A stretch of 64,000 nucleotides of DNA from Bondarzewia mesenterica (GCA_004802705.1 SGPL01000066.1:1-64000); one strand, 5' to 3'. Positions 33,325 to 46,200 are shown, counted from the first letter of the stretch. The notes: a model not told the origin generated them from the letters alone. Made by a program: numbers and translations.

Positions 33325-36300
33325 ATGACCAGCTCCGCCAACCCTCCTCCTACGCGTATCTTTGGCAGTGCACAGGGATTAGATGATGACCTTATGAACC
33401 CCGCGCCGAGTGCGCGCCCAGGCAGATTCTCTCTCAGTCGAGCAAGTCTGGCTTCACGATGGATGCACTCTACCGACGAGGAGACCGCGACGACGCCCGT
33501 GTCGGAGAGGGCCCCCATTCCTAGTGCTCTACAGCAACCTGGAGAGGCGTACACGACGCCTCTGCCGAAGTTGTCTATGGTCGTGCTGTCTATCGTACGT
33601 GCTATGTAGTTTCATTGATATGCGGCTGCGAGGTTTCATTGGGTGATAGTCCTTACTAGGGGAGTTCTTGACGGCCAATGTGTCTATGCCTTTTCTTCTA
33701 TTTATGGTTGAAGGTGCGTTGATATCAATTACTTCTGTTGTACTTTTTATGCCTTGCTGAATCGGAATCGCTGGTCAGGCTTTGGAGAGTTACATGACGA
33801 GGCGGACGTTGGTTTCTGGACAGGGATAATAGGTATGTAAAGCTCAACAATCTTTGATTGATCTAATTGACACCTGTGCTTCACAGTTGCTAGCTTCTTC
33901 CTCACTCAGTTCCTTACATCACTTCTCTGGGTGCGTGCATCTACTTCACTATCCCTGCTGCAGACGATGCTTGCTCTAGAACGTATACAATTCTTATCGC
34001 GGATAGAACTCTCATGCTCTTCCTATCTTCCGGATTATCCCTTCGTTGTCCCAAGGACATCAGGTCATGCGACAGAGCATCTTATCTCTATCCGCAGCAA
34101 TGTATACCTACATCTTCGAGCCAACAAACACTTTAAGCAGGTTGCATATCCATCATCTTATCACTGACTGCTTCGCAGGCGACTGTCGCGGATAGGCATG
34201 GCCAACGCCTCGTCCTTTTTATTTCACTCATAGGGAGCTCACTCACCTGTGCTATCTTCGGCACCGCAACGTCCCTCAGGCAGGCGATTGTCATACGGCT
34301 CTTGCAGGGTATCTTCGCAGGTGCTATCGGCGTCGCCCGTGGTTGCGTCACGGTAATCACGGATCCCAGCAATGAGGGACGCGCATATGCTATCTTGGGT
34401 TTTTGCTGGGGATTCGGTGGTGTTGCAGGTGCTATCGTTGGCGGAGCTTGTAAGTGGTTCATCTCATCTTTTGATAATGTGCACGAGACATGCTGTAGCG
34501 GGGAGGTATCTTGTCATGGGCTCTCAGAGATGATGGCGGATATTTATTCTTCTATCTGAGCGCTTCACCGGATTCTGTTGACGACTCCTCATACCATCTC
34601 TGTTAAGTGCCATGTAGGAGGTTCTGTGTCTGCTGTTCCTCATCTTTGACATCGTGGCTCATGGCTCAGTATATCTGTGCTGTCTTGGCTGACGTTGACT
34701 GCTAGTCGAATCTCCGGCGCAGAAGTGGCCAGGAGTATTTAGCTCTGTACCACTCTTCACCACGTACCCATATCTGCTACCTTGCGTCATAGCCTCATTT
34801 GTGACTTTAATTGGTGAGTCTGCACGTTCAAACCTCGTTTGTCGCTGATCGCGATCCTCGTCAGGTGCCTTGCTGTCCCTTTTCCTTGGCCATGACGGGG
34901 GCCCACGCGAAGGCGGCATCCAGCTTCCTCCAGAAAAGGTCGACGATCACCCAACGATTCCTGAAGAAGTCTCTGAACCTCCCAGCCCCCTTTCGTCGCC
35001 GAGGCAGAGCTTCTATGGCAGTCTTCGCCAAAAAATGTCGCATAAAGTCTCTGGCTATTTCGCCAAGCGCGTGCAAGATGCTCATGCCGCGGAGTCTGTT
35101 CCGTCACCAGCAGTTCCTCTGTCGACTGCTGTTCCTGGACGTCGATTTTCGCGCTTGAGCCGCGCGAATGGGTCCGCATATGGGTATGGTGGAGGTGCGG
35201 CGCGTGTGCAAAATGTGAGAAGCCGTCTGGCCAGCGGCGCATCGATACGGAAGGGGAGCATGTCTAGTTCCGTGATGCGAAGGCGCGGGAACACGGCCCC
35301 GGATGGCCTGCCTCGATCCGTCGCGGAGGGTGGCGAGTTGAACTTTGCACAGCGTCTGCTCATGGCCAATGAGAACGCCGTCACAAATATCGCAGACCTG
35401 TGGGTTGCGGCTGCGATGAATGTAGACAACGAGGAGGTATTCGAGAGCGATACCGAATTGGAGAGCGCGGGCGAGGAGGATGTGGCTGTATTCGATCTAG
35501 AAGAGGATGGCGAAGACGACGAGCTTAACGTCTTGGACACTCCCACACGCCGCGGACGAGTTTCACATCCGGCTATGCTTACTCCCCACCGCACGTCGCT
35601 TGCAAGTCATCGCCCCTCTCAGTCTGTCGCTCGAAATATCGGCTCTCCGAGGCGACCGTCGGCATCCATTTCCTTCCGTCCTCAATCTGGAATGACGCGT
35701 CGCATGTCTTCGTTCGGGATACGCTCGCCATCGCGTGCCTCCGATGCCTTCGCCGAGCGTCGCTTCTCCACCGTGCCTTCCATCTTTGCGCATCCCGGTG
35801 TGAAGACCCCTGCTGCAGTTCTCGACGCCCAAAAGCTGCTGTCTCTACCTGGTGACACTGAGGTGGACGCGTTTAATGGTCTCTTGGAGAGGCGCGGAGC
35901 GGAGGGCGAGCAGGTGGAGGAGAAGCCGCCGTCTCTGTACTCCCAGTTGCCGATCTTGATCATCACGCAATATGGCTTGTTGGCGTTGCATTCGACGACT
36001 CACGATATGGTGTTCTTGACGTATCTCGTATCGTAAGCATCGGGCTATCATGGGGATCGTGATGGTTGATTTGCTAATTTTTGTGGATCACAGGAAATAC
36101 GAGTCGGGAGGGTTGAATCTGAATGCGGGTCATTTCTCTCAATTGAGTGAGTGCCTCGGGTTTTAGAATGTGGGACGTGTGCTGACGACTATGCTAGCGG
36201 CTCTGATGTGTCTCGCGCAAATCGCGTACCAGTTCTATCTGTATCCGTATGTCATGCTCTTGAATTTTCGACTTGCGCACGTCTCATTTATTTATGTGTC

Positions 36301-37015
36301 CTTCGCCTAGAAATATCGGGTATGTACATGGGAACACTTAAGTCCTACGGCTTGCTGATGCTGTTGCGTCGCTCAGCCCCCCTAGAGGGCGTTTCTCACA
36401 CCTCGCCATGTTCCGCCTCGGCTCACTTCTATTCATCCCTGCCTATCTGACGGTAATTTTGTATCGCGCATTTGCAAGTGCGGAAGACGATGGAAACTTC
36501 ATCCTCATGGCTGGTATGTTTTGTTATATTCCTCTTTGTGGCATGCTCACGACGCTGGCTGCCTTCAGCGCTGGCTTTAAGCACGTAAGTTCTAACACGC
36601 ATACCATCCTTCGGTCTCCCTAACGTTCTACCAGTGCTGTGCGGTATTGCGGCACTACGTTCGCGTATACAGCTGTCTCCATTCTGCTTAATTACAGTAT
36701 GTGATGCTCCCTTCTCTTCAAGTCTTCGTGTGAATCATAATGTGCTCCTAGTGTCTCCTCCACCCGTAGTCGGTTTAGCCAACGGAATCGCGCAAAGCAT
36801 TGTCAGTCTCGCCCGATGTTTCGGGCCCATTCTCGGTGGTTGGGTTTGTCTATTCATTCTTTCGTAAAGATGTCCAACTGACGACCTGCCGTTACCGCCC
36901 GCTCTAGTTGTGGTCCGTCTCAGTCGAAGACGACTCCTCTGGGTATTATCTCGGCTTCTTCGCCTGCGGCGCGTTCTGTGCGCTCGCAGTGTTGCACAGC
37001 TTGCTCATCCGATGA
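33325..37015 (+). CDS. Major facilitator superfamily transporter with a long charged central loop
   Basis: A multi-exon gene. Exons I could place are 33325-33594, 33650-33713, 33779-33832, 33887-33930, 34179-34449, 34706-34813, 34865-36032, 36094-36146 and 36198 onward; the last few joins up to the stop at 37013-37015 are less certain. The N-terminal tail is cytosolic (STDEETATTP). Then come membrane segments with the MFS motif A between helices 2 and 3 (ATVADRHGQRLVLF), and later GCVTVITDPSNEGRAYA. Between the two six-helix halves lies a hydrophilic loop of about 340 residues, rich in Ser/Arg and with an acidic block (EEDVAVFDLEEDGEDDELN). The second half is recognisable (NGIAQSIVSLARCFGPILGG). 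The overall design recalls fungal YCR023C-type and plant ZIF-like transporters. The substrate is unknown; phosphorylation of the loop is a plausible control, inferred only from composition. Confidence 0.85.
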
Positions 37016-37476
37016 GCGAGGCAATCTTCCAGTCTTATCGCCGTTTCGGACATTTCTTCTCTCGTTTGTCCAAGCACAGGATAGATGCAGCTAGACTCGC
37101 ACGGCACGTGCGTATGTACACATATAAGTTACTTGATTTACTTACACGGCGCGAACGTTATATCTTTGCTTTGTCCATCTCCACATATGAGTCTAATCTG
37201 GCAGGCAGTTCTACTTTACACAATCCATGGCTTATGATTTCGCCTTGCAATCGTGGTCGGTCGCACAGAAGATACTGTAGTTTCAAACTGACCCAGTAAC
37301 TGTCATGTGCGGTTCAACGATTCTCTGACTCGAAATCATCCTTTTAAGTACTCGCTCCCACAAGACTGTCTTCGATACCGCCGGAAAAATTTGGCTCATT
37401 GAGAAATCGATGTACATGAGTCTATAGTCCAAGATACTACGCATGGTGCATTGTGGCCCTCCCATACCCGGACAAG
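37016..37476. other. Intergenic between convergent genes
   Basis: Nothing recognisable; likely 3' UTRs of the transporter and of the small Cys/His protein. Confidence 0.5.
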
Positions 37477-38040
37477 TTAGTCTGGGTTAGCCAACTGAGC
37501 TCCCTGTGTCTTCCTCTCCCTCAGCTGCATCGTTAATGGTTTATGTTCGCGCTCCTTGCGATGGCCCTGAACTCCCGTTTTCTTCCCCTTGTCCGCCTTG
37601 TCCTTCTTGTCCACATGTATGCGTAAACCTGCTTCTTCGTATGTCTGCAAGTCCTTCACGTAAACGGGCCTGCTTTCGTCCCACTTGATGCGCTCCCAGA
37701 CACAAACCCCGTTCTCGTCAAGTTGGCAGGGAAGATAGGTAGGGCAATTATGCACAGATCTTAAGGCCGTTGCGGTCGTCGTGTGCGTGCCAACGAAGCA
37801 CCAGCCGCTCTCGGCCAGGTTTGCGGATACCTTGTCGCCTAGTTGGCATATGTCCGCCTGATCGTCCATGAGGAGTCTCACATACGCGCCGCAACATGCG
37901 GCTCTGTGGAGAGGATTGCCGTCCCAGACGTTGGACGGCTCGTCCTCAAAGATGTGAGGAAGTTGGCATGTGGTGTTGGAGCTCGAGCCCTTGAAGTTGC
38001 TGTGGCAGCGGACGCAATGCTTCATACCTGCCTTCGTCAT
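37477..38040 (-). CDS. Small Cys/His protein, probable zinc binder, unknown function
   Basis: A single-exon frame of 187 residues starting at the ATG at 38040. The N-terminus has a C-x2-C-H pattern followed by C-x3-H (CVRCHSNF, then CQLPH), a probable zinc site. Further Cys/His residues follow (AACCGAYV, CFVGTHTT, NCPTYLPC) and could make a second site. The C-terminal third is highly basic and predicted to be unstructured (KKDKADKGKKTG, HRKEREHKP). There is no signal peptide. Similar CxxCH-type proteins occur as hypotheticals in basidiomycetes; I know no assigned function. A nucleic-acid-binding role would fit the basic tail but is inference. Start and stop are both clear and no intron is needed. 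The spacer 38041-38392 to the next gene holds no gene. Confidence 0.65.
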   Translation of the reverse strand: MTKAGMKHCVRCHSNFKGSSSNTTCQLPHIFEDEPSNVWDGNPLHRAACCGAYVRLLMDDQADICQLGDKVSANLAESGWCFVGTHTTTATALRSVHNCPTYLPCQLDENGVCVWERIKWDESRPVYVKDLQTYEEAGLRIHVDKKDKADKGKKTGVQGHRKEREHKPLTMQLRERKTQGAQLANPD

Positions 38041-38392
38041 GTTGATTGTATCACTACGAGTGTAACCTGTCAGTCGAACGAGGGATAACGGAATATTTGG
38101 AAAAATGATTCATACTTACCTGTGATTATAACCTTGTGTAGAGAAAGGTTTGAGATGGGAGTCGTCTTACCCGCTGTGCAAGCATTTATATACGACGGGT
38201 GGTGGCACACACAAAGAATGGTGGAGGCCGGGACAATCGAGGTCTCGTTTTAGTGCTCTCCATGAATTTGCATAGAACGTGGCGAGGACGGCATGAGACG
38301 CCTCTGTCAATCCACGACAAAAGAGTATTGGACTCCACAGCGTCGGCAGTGGCCCCAGAATGTCAAAGCAAAGATGACGATTGAATGATCAT

Positions 38393-39409
38393 CTATTCCC
38401 CATACAACTCGAACTCCCACGGCAGCTTTTGTCCCGGTCCCATCTCGCTGAACCAAATCCTCCGAAGTCTGCAGGTGGCATATACTTTCACGTACGATAC
38501 ATGCATAAAATTGGGCCCTGGGAGAGGCGCCGAGGAAGGGGTGATGTGTTCCTCCTGAGCAGTATCCTCTTCTTCGTCGTCGTCGTTTGAATGGGAAAGA
38601 GCGGAAGAAGAGAAGTGCGGGAGAAGGGATGTTATGTTGAGATTAACGGTTGACCACGCCGTTAGTGGCCGGCTGGACGCCGGAGGGAAGGCGAGAGGTA
38701 GGTGAAGAAGTGGTGGCGTCGTGAACTTAAGCTTCGGCTCAGTCTGAAAAAAGGATATTCAGTTATGGCCTCCAGAACGGTGAGAACGCAACAGAAAATG
38801 CCCAGGTCTAAAATCAATCAAAAAAAANNNNNNNAGACATCATGCATGCAAATCTCTTCGGTTAGCAACGAACGTGAATATGAAAAATAGTGCATGATTA
38901 CTCAGAAGAATGATAGCTACCTGGAATGTCGAACAACGTATGACACCTTCTCTTCCTGCCTTGTCAACCAGCCCAACCTCAAACGACCACTCTCTACCCA
39001 TATTTCTAACCTGGATATGCATCCATGGGTGCTTCAACCCCAAATCGTTCTGTCTCATCGCGGCACCTATCCCAGCACTAACACGACTAGGGGGCCAGTT
39101 CACGGATGGACAACGGATGTAGGTCGCTGGTAAGGTAGGCGACTGAATGTGAAGGACATTCTGATCAAGTGCGTATCCAAGACCATTCGAATTCTCTCCA
39201 GTGTTATAAGCATTTTCGTCGAGTGGTAGTGGGGCGATCAAGGCCGCCGGCGGTGTCGGCGCCGGGGACGATGTCTTGTCATTTATGTGGCAGATAAACG
39301 AGTCTTCAGGTAAGGATTCATCAGTATGCGACGACCAGAGGAAGAGAGGATCTGTCCCGGTGGAGGAGTAGAGGGAAACGATACCACCAGTGGGCTCAGT
39401 TGAAAACAT
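38393..39409 (-). CDS. CFAP20/Bug22 family (DUF667) protein
   Basis: Two exons: 38921-39409 and 38393-38743, phase 0, about 280 residues. The N-terminus (TGGIVSLYSSTGTDPLFLW) matches the start of CFAP20-type proteins, and ATYIRCPSVN and WSFEVGLVDKAGREG match the core. The C-terminus carries the family hallmark VKVYATCRLRRIWFSE followed by LPWEFELYG. Two insertions relative to the animal protein are seen: a Ser/Pro stretch after the first 50 residues and an acidic stretch (NDDDEEEDTAQEE). In ciliated organisms CFAP20 is an axonemal inner-junction protein; it also has nuclear roles linked to transcription. Basidiomycetes have no cilia, so a nuclear role is the better guess. The intron holds a 7-base N run (38828-38834), outside coding sequence. 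An in-frame ATG 33 nt upstream is also possible. Confidence 0.82.
38828..38834. other. Short run of undetermined bases in the CFAP20 intron
   Basis: Seven N follow a run of A, probably an unresolved homopolymer. It does not affect the coding sequence. Confidence 0.95.
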
Positions 39410-39518
39410 CTTGGGAACAGGTAGAAGGCGTGGGAAAAACATATGATCGGAAGTCCGGCTAAGTATTCCGACATCCGGAAGCTATGATATGCCCATTCGT
39501 ACTTTGCTGCACACGACC
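39410..39518. promoter_or_regulatory. Compact divergent promoter region
   Basis: Only about 110 bp separate the start codons of the CFAP20-family gene (minus) and the alpha/beta hydrolase (plus), so both must share control sequence or overlap in their leaders. No TATA-like box or named site is evident. Confidence 0.5.
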
Positions 39519-40922
39519 ATGTCCCAGTCAGAACTACGCCAGAGGACGCGCGAGACTGCGCAAGACGTGTCAGAGGAGGTACGAGAGGAATTGCGGACAA
39601 TCTTCAACCCGGAGACATGCACGCGCAAGGGTCTTTGTCCAGTGACGAAGATCAGACACCAGGAGGAACCCCTCGAGAGCCATTCGCTTTACTTCGAGCA
39701 GCACGGCTCAGGACCGGAGAAGGTCGTATTTATTATGGGGTCCGTGTACTGTTATTTTATGCTGAAATTTTGGGTTATTCTCTCATTTCGAGTACAGATT
39801 GAACAGCACTTCCTTTTCGTGGGCTCCGCAGGTTGAGCACTTCGGTCACTCGCCCAATCATACGATTTTAGTCTTTGATAACAGAGGCGTTGGTAACAGT
39901 GGAACACCTCGAGGGCCATACTCGTATGTTTTTCTCATCAATCATTCAATTCCATCGGCTGAAAGTGCCCTCGGTACAGTACAAGCGGTATGGCCGAGGA
40001 CGTCATAGTGCTGCTCAATTATCTTGGCTGGACCGAGGAGCATGATTTCCATGTAGTGGGAATCTCTTTAGGGGGTATGATTGCCCAAGGTTCTGTCTCA
40101 ACTGCACTGCCTTTTCGATTCAGAGTATTTGACCTAGATTACTTCCCATCAGAACTCTCCACTCGCATTCCAGAACGCATCATATCACTTACACTTGCCG
40201 TTACGACGCCTGGAGGAAGACCTTGGAATAATCTTCCGCCGGTGAGCTGCATTCCACGTCTCGACCACGTCCTCGGAGTTTTAATTTCTCTACCTTGAAT
40301 AGTGGAAAGGCGTCATTTCGTTAGGCAGGCGAGTTCTGAACAACAGTGATACTTCGGCACAAACATAATAACTTCGCTGTTCCGCAGGTTGCTGCTGATG
40401 ACAGACCCGGAGAAAAAGCTACCTATTATCATCGACATGGTCTTTCCTTCACACTGGGTTGACGAAACAGCAAAAGACGACCCTGAAGGCAGAACAAATC
40501 GCGAGATTCAATTCGACGTAAGCTAATTTTCGCCACAATATTTTTTCATCTATCAGCTACTCATCGCAAATATACCATGATCATAGCTATACCGCCACCG
40601 CATGTCAATGACGCGTCCGCAGCATCCCATAGGAGCGCTCTCTCAGATGGTTGCAGGCATCACACATAATGTGCAGCCCGACCGCCTCCGCAAAATATCC
40701 TCTTCCATCGCCAAGGTTCTCATCTTAACGGGAGACGAAGATCACCTTGTGCGACCAGCCAACTCGTATTACTTGAAGCAGCATATGCCCGAGGCGGAGC
40801 TGGTGGTCTGGGAAGGCACGGGCCATGCATTGCATATGCAATGGACAGATAGGTTCAACGAGCTATTGGCTAGGGTGTTCCGGGAAGGTAGGGATGGCTT
40901 GTCGAAAGACAAGACGGCGTAG
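39519..40922 (+). CDS. Alpha/beta hydrolase-fold protein
   Basis: About seven short exons; the start is the ATG at 39519 (MSQSELRQRTRE). The fold is clear: an oxyanion-hole strand region (VVFIMG), VFDNRGVGNSGTP, the nucleophile elbow GISLGG with its catalytic serine near 40067, an acid near ILTGDEDHLV (about 40735) and the histidine in EGTGHALHM (about 40823). The cap region contains GRTNREIQFD and TRPQHPIGALSQM. The spacing of Ser, Asp and His is that of a complete triad. The physiological substrate is not evident; relatives are widespread in fungi and annotated only as hydrolases. There is no signal peptide, so it is probably cytosolic. It is divergent from the CFAP20-family gene with a very short spacer. 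Its 3' end leaves about 360 bp before the formyltransferase gene. Confidence 0.82.
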
Positions 40923-41283
40923 GGGACGTTGGAGTAGGAGAGGGTATATACAAGGACTTAACGGTCGGGCCCGAGGAGTGCTCGTATCTGGATTGAATTT
41001 GTTGTCTTTGATAGAAGTGTACACAATTGCTACATGAATCGATACTATGGATATCCTTACAGTAAATTGAGAGACTGTCTTCGTGCGGGTACAGGACCAG
41101 ACAGTTGTGGTGCGGAAGCGCTGAAGCTGGCCGCCTGAAGCCTGAGATTCCGTGGACTTGGCCATAACCATCGGGAAAACCCGAGGAGAAGAGTAAATTG
41201 GCGACTATTGGCGAGTGGTCAAACTCGATGAAGTTTCACCTCTGAAAGTCACCCAACAACTTTTTGTTCACCGGCCGTACACC

Positions 41284-43050
41284 ATGTGCTCTCTGCATCT
41301 CCCTCTTCACTCCTTTCGAACTTCTTCAACGCGTAGATGGGGAAACAACAATTTTCTGAAGGCATGGGATACTAGTCTCAGCAGGAGTATGTCCGGAATG
41401 TCCAGCGTTCTTTGCTCAGAGCCGTTCAAAATCTTATTTTTCGGTCGCGACGAATTCTCTTGCTCTGTCCTGAAACAGCTCTACGATGCAAAAGGTATGT
41501 AGCATTACTTTTTTCATCATTTGGTGCCATCGTAGTCTTCGAGCCTTGCAGTCTATATCCTAGAAGCGTCATTGACTCTACTCATCTCGCATCCTTCACG
41601 ACCCTGGATCACTGAACCAGTCTCGAGGGCAATGCAGAACATGGTCATGATGTCTTTCTTTCCTCGTTGTATAGATGATACATATATACCTCCGCGTATA
41701 TCTACAACAATTTTATTTCGGCATGCGCGCATGGCCCTGGTCCACTGGTGAACGCGAGAGACGTTGCTTCTTTCATTGCAGGTTCTCAAAGCTACTCAGC
41801 GCCGTGATAAGGATGACTCTAACATTTCGAGGTACAGACGTTTGGGAACAGATATGGATTGCTACGCATCCGGATCAGTGGGTGGGAAGGCGAGCGTCCG
41901 AACTGTCCATCTGTAAGTCACAGTCTTCGCTTCATATCATGATATTGAGCATGGTAGACGAACAGCTCATCTCAAGTTGATTGGCGAGAATCTGGACCTT
42001 CCCGTGCACACTATTCCTCACGAAAAAGGGGACTTTAAGCAATGGAAAGTATGTCACCTGTCCCTCGTCTACATTCACACTTCCTTACTCTAGCATCCCA
42101 CCATGGTATCCACCGACACCAGCCGCCTTCACCCTTCTATCCAACTCCATCCATCCCACCGTCTAATCATCTGCTCGTAACAGCGTCGTTCGGTCGCATC
42201 CTTCCTCGTTCCCTGCTACAGCTGTTTCACCCGTCTCGACGGCTTAACGTACACCCTTCCCTACTGCCCAAATACCGTGGTCCAGCACCCATCCAACACG
42301 CCATCTTAAACGGCGAGAAAGAAACGGGTGTTTGCGTCATTGAAATGCTGGAAAGGGCTAAGGGCATTGACACAGGTGACATATGGGGACTTAAATCGGT
42401 GGTGAGCCCTCTGTCGTTGCAAGTAATCGATCTTCTTTATTTCATGACCTTCGTGTGCAGCCAATTCCAGAGAATTCAACATTTCTCACTCTTCGTGAAA
42501 AGCTCGCACGTGAGGGCGGGGATCTCCTTGTTTCCGTTCTCCGCGATATGCTCTCCAAAACGGTGTGTGTAGACGTTTATTTCTTTGATTAAGTAAACTC
42601 ACCCTTTCGACTCCCGATTTTCAGGTAGCTTCAATTCCCCAGATTGTTTCCCCGAACACGCCGACGGCTCCCTTGGTTACCGCCAGCTTGTGCCGCCCCG
42701 AGTTCGACAAGCAAACTGCATGCGAGCTTGTGCGCCTCGACCGCGCCATCTCCCACCAGAAACCTATAACGACTCTCATGTTCCAATCCGATCGCTCGGT
42801 CCAGCTTCACAAGCTCTTTGACGTCACGCCGTCAATAGACTCTTCAGAAGACTTTAAGTTGCCAGAAACCCCAGGCGTAGCACGTTACGACCCAAGTAAG
42901 AAGGCAGTGCTGGTGAGATGTGCGAATGGCAGCGTGCTGGGCGTTTCAAATTTAAAATCACAAGATCGAAAATTGGTGCCAGCGAAAGAGTGGTGGAATG
43001 GGATCCCGAAGGAGTGGAAGGAGATGGATGGGTGCGTTCACTTCGTGTGA
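41284..43050 (+). CDS. FMT1: Methionyl-tRNA formyltransferase, mitochondrial
   Basis: A multi-exon gene. The N-terminus is Arg/Ser-rich with no acidic residues early ([11 protein letters not shown]), as in a mitochondrial targeting peptide. The catalytic domain follows: [42 protein letters not shown], then the active-site block [20 protein letters not shown], which carries the conserved Asn and His, and [10 protein letters not shown] with the Asp. The C-terminal barrel-like domain includes [18 protein letters not shown]. The enzyme formylates initiator Met-tRNA for mitochondrial translation using 10-formyl-tetrahydrofolate. The start at 41284 includes the targeting sequence; a second ATG cluster near 41392 could give a shorter form. 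Exon borders between 41900 and 42120 were not fully resolved. The gene is convergent with MSH6, 220 bp apart. Confidence 0.88.
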
Positions 43051-43270
43051 TGGGGATGCCCTATGTTCTGAGTTGGTAAAGTCCTTGTCTCCGATGAATA
43101 ATAATGAGCAATACGACGTTGGGATATATAAGCAGCAAGACGGTATATGTGACAGTTGGCTATGATACAAATGTGAGTAAGCAGCAGAACGGTCGGAAGC
43201 AGCAGGGACAGCGAGAGCAAGAAAGCAATAGGTGATGGTTAGTTGATGGAAAAGACACCTTGAACCGCCT

Positions 43271-46200
43271 CTAGGCTTCCTGCAAAGCCCTCAATACCGC
43301 TGCCTTCAATCCCTTCAACACCTCCCTCTGTCTAACAGGATTTGCGTCCAACTCATACTTATTTGTCACCAGACCATGGAGGAAGGCGAAATCAGCCTGA
43401 GCGACCAAAGGCAGCTTGGCGGATGCAGACCGCCTTCTCTTGCCTTCTACCTTCTCTTTGAACTGGCGAGCGAAGTCCGTCGAAACGACTTGGGCGCGCT
43501 GAACAACTTCCGTGGGCACTCCTGCGAGGTTGGCGACGTGCGTTCCAAAGGAACCCGAGGCGACGCCCTCGATGAGCTGGTACAAGAAAACGAGCTGTGG
43601 TAATGATGGTGAGGCCATGGGAAATGTGGTGTACAATCGAAATAACGCACATCTCGTTTATTATCATCCACCAATGTCCTCATGTACATATTTCTGATGT
43701 TTGGATGATAGGAAAAGTCGTCTGTCAGGGATCCATAGTGTGTAGCAAAGAAGGACAGCGCAAGGGTATGGGTCGCAAGTTGGTGCAAGACAGCCTGAAT
43801 GGAAACTTGTGAGTGCGTGATTGTTACTAAGGTTTCTTCAAAAGATATTCACCCCTGCAATCGCCATCCCATCCTAAATGATCCATTAGAATGGTTCTCC
43901 CTCCAGGACGGTCAAATAAACTCACATAAGTCGACGTGCCCCTTCCAAGTTCTAGAAAAAACGCCATAATCGAGTCGGTCCCACGTAGTAACAGCCTTGA
44001 GAACTCAGCACTTACCGTCCAAGACGACTAGAGATTTTGGAGTTGCATCGCGGAGGATCTTGCAGCTACGTGAATAAATGTCAACGGCTGGAGTTTCACA
44101 CATCATTCTTAAACAGCACGCACCACTCATCCAGCTCAACCTTGAACGTACTCGCGTTGGAGAACATGTTGTCATATGCACCCATGCGCGTGAGAATTGA
44201 ATCCACAGGGCACAGACTAACGAAGAATTCAAGATGAACGGGCAGGTGGAGATCGTAGTCGCGGCTCGCACTCACCGTGCTTTCCTGGCTGGTACAAACA
44301 TACCAAGCTGCGCCATAATCTATGCCAAAGACTCGCATCAGAAACGGACATCCCCAAGGCAAGATGCTAAGTCTTACAACGCCAGTAGCAGTCATGCGCA
44401 TGACAGTAGACTTTCCTCTTCATGAGAAGGTAGGACTTGAATACTTCTCAACTTTCGCAGAGTGCAGTATGGACTCACCCCATATTAGGCCCTACCAGAG
44501 AACGTCAATCGACATTCATATGAACAGCATACAATACATACGTACCCGTCAGCAGCACAAGTCTTCCTACACTCCCACCAAGTCGGATATCATTAGGAAT
44601 GAAATTGCTCTTCGTCTTCGCTGCCAAGGCCGGATGCCTCAGCTGCTCAAAGTCGACCCATGCGGCATCGCCTTCAATAAACTCAGGCCTACACGCTGGC
44701 TCTCCAAGCGCATTTGACGCCTTCGCCAGACTGACAAGACAGTCCAATTCTGCCAAGACACGGACCGCGCGAAGCCAAACACCGCGATCTTTGTCGAACT
44801 CAGCGAAGAGACGGTATTTAAAGCTCTTGATCGTCGCGTTGCGCGTTTCGCGGGCCTCCTTCAAGCTCCGAATCATTTGGGAGAGAGAGGGCACGATATA
44901 ACGCACCACCGCCTAGAAGAGCTGTCGCTGTGAGTATACCGTAGTCTTCTCGATGAGACTAACCTTAGTGCCGCCGCTCTTAACCCAGTCTTTTGGAATA
45001 TGCCTCGTCCCGACCTTGGCTTGGACAAGGTAGATATCCTACAAAAGGGGGGTATGTGAGCCTAAGTCAGATATTCTAGAGTCAACTATACCTTAGTCCC
45101 TGTAGCACTATGCCAGTAGGTCAATGAGGACCTATGACGCAAAGAACATCAGCAGACTAGCATAACCGTCGGAACAATCATACCTACCCAACCTCCGTCT
45201 CCAAATTTTTCATCGCGTTCTCCAACTTTGCTTCTAAATTTTGGATCTCTTCCATAATTTCGTCGTAAGCCTCGTCCTTACCCTCGGCCGGCAGCAGTTC
45301 GTCTGAATCTAGCAGATTTCAAGTTCTTTGAGATCAACAAACCAACGGCAAAGGTAGTAACAGGGACAAACCTTTGTCCGGCTTCTTGTACATTAACTCG
45401 ACAATCTTGATGATATTTGGTGTCAAGTTCGGCGCAGACCGCAGCAATCCCAAGATTGTCTTGGACTCAAATTGCTCTGACGTGGTCGCGAGGGACTCAA
45501 GCCCAACGTTGAGCTTCGCGAATGCCTGAGAACATCCCAATCGTCAATGACGTCGAATAACGGCGCACGACAGAACAATGACCTTGAGAACATTGATGAA
45601 GTCTTTAACTCCGCAGTTTTTGGCATGGATGCGTGATACAATTCGTTCCAGGTCAGGAAGACCTTTTGCAACTGCCGCGAAGTCCTGCTCAAATTGAGGA
45701 TCCCCCATCAATGTTTCCACCGCATCAAGCCTGACGATTAATAGACATCAGTAGGCAGTAGTCGGACCGCAGTAATGTCGAGACGGTACCGAGCATTGAT
45801 ATTTGTCACCTCCTTCAAAGGCATACACATCCAAATGCGAAAGAGCCTCTTCCCTGGACCATTTTTAGTTTCATCAGCCCTGCTCAGACTGATCCTTCAC
45901 ATGAAACACCCACCGAAAGGGGTAATACACCTCCCGAGCAACTGTAACAAGGACCCTTCCTCTGTACCCTCGCTATTCATCAGCACCTCAATATGTGCCA
46001 ATGTCTGCCCATCGAGCACCAGGCCCTGACCCCTTTTCATGGGGTCATAGACGTTGAAATTTCCCATTGTGAGAATATCTTTGTCAATGTTCAATTGACG
46101 GAGGTACCTGTTGGAGTTCAGGAGTCGACCGGTTCTACCATCAATAAATGACTATAGAGATGATATGAAAGCCACATACCACATCATCGCACCGAGAGCC

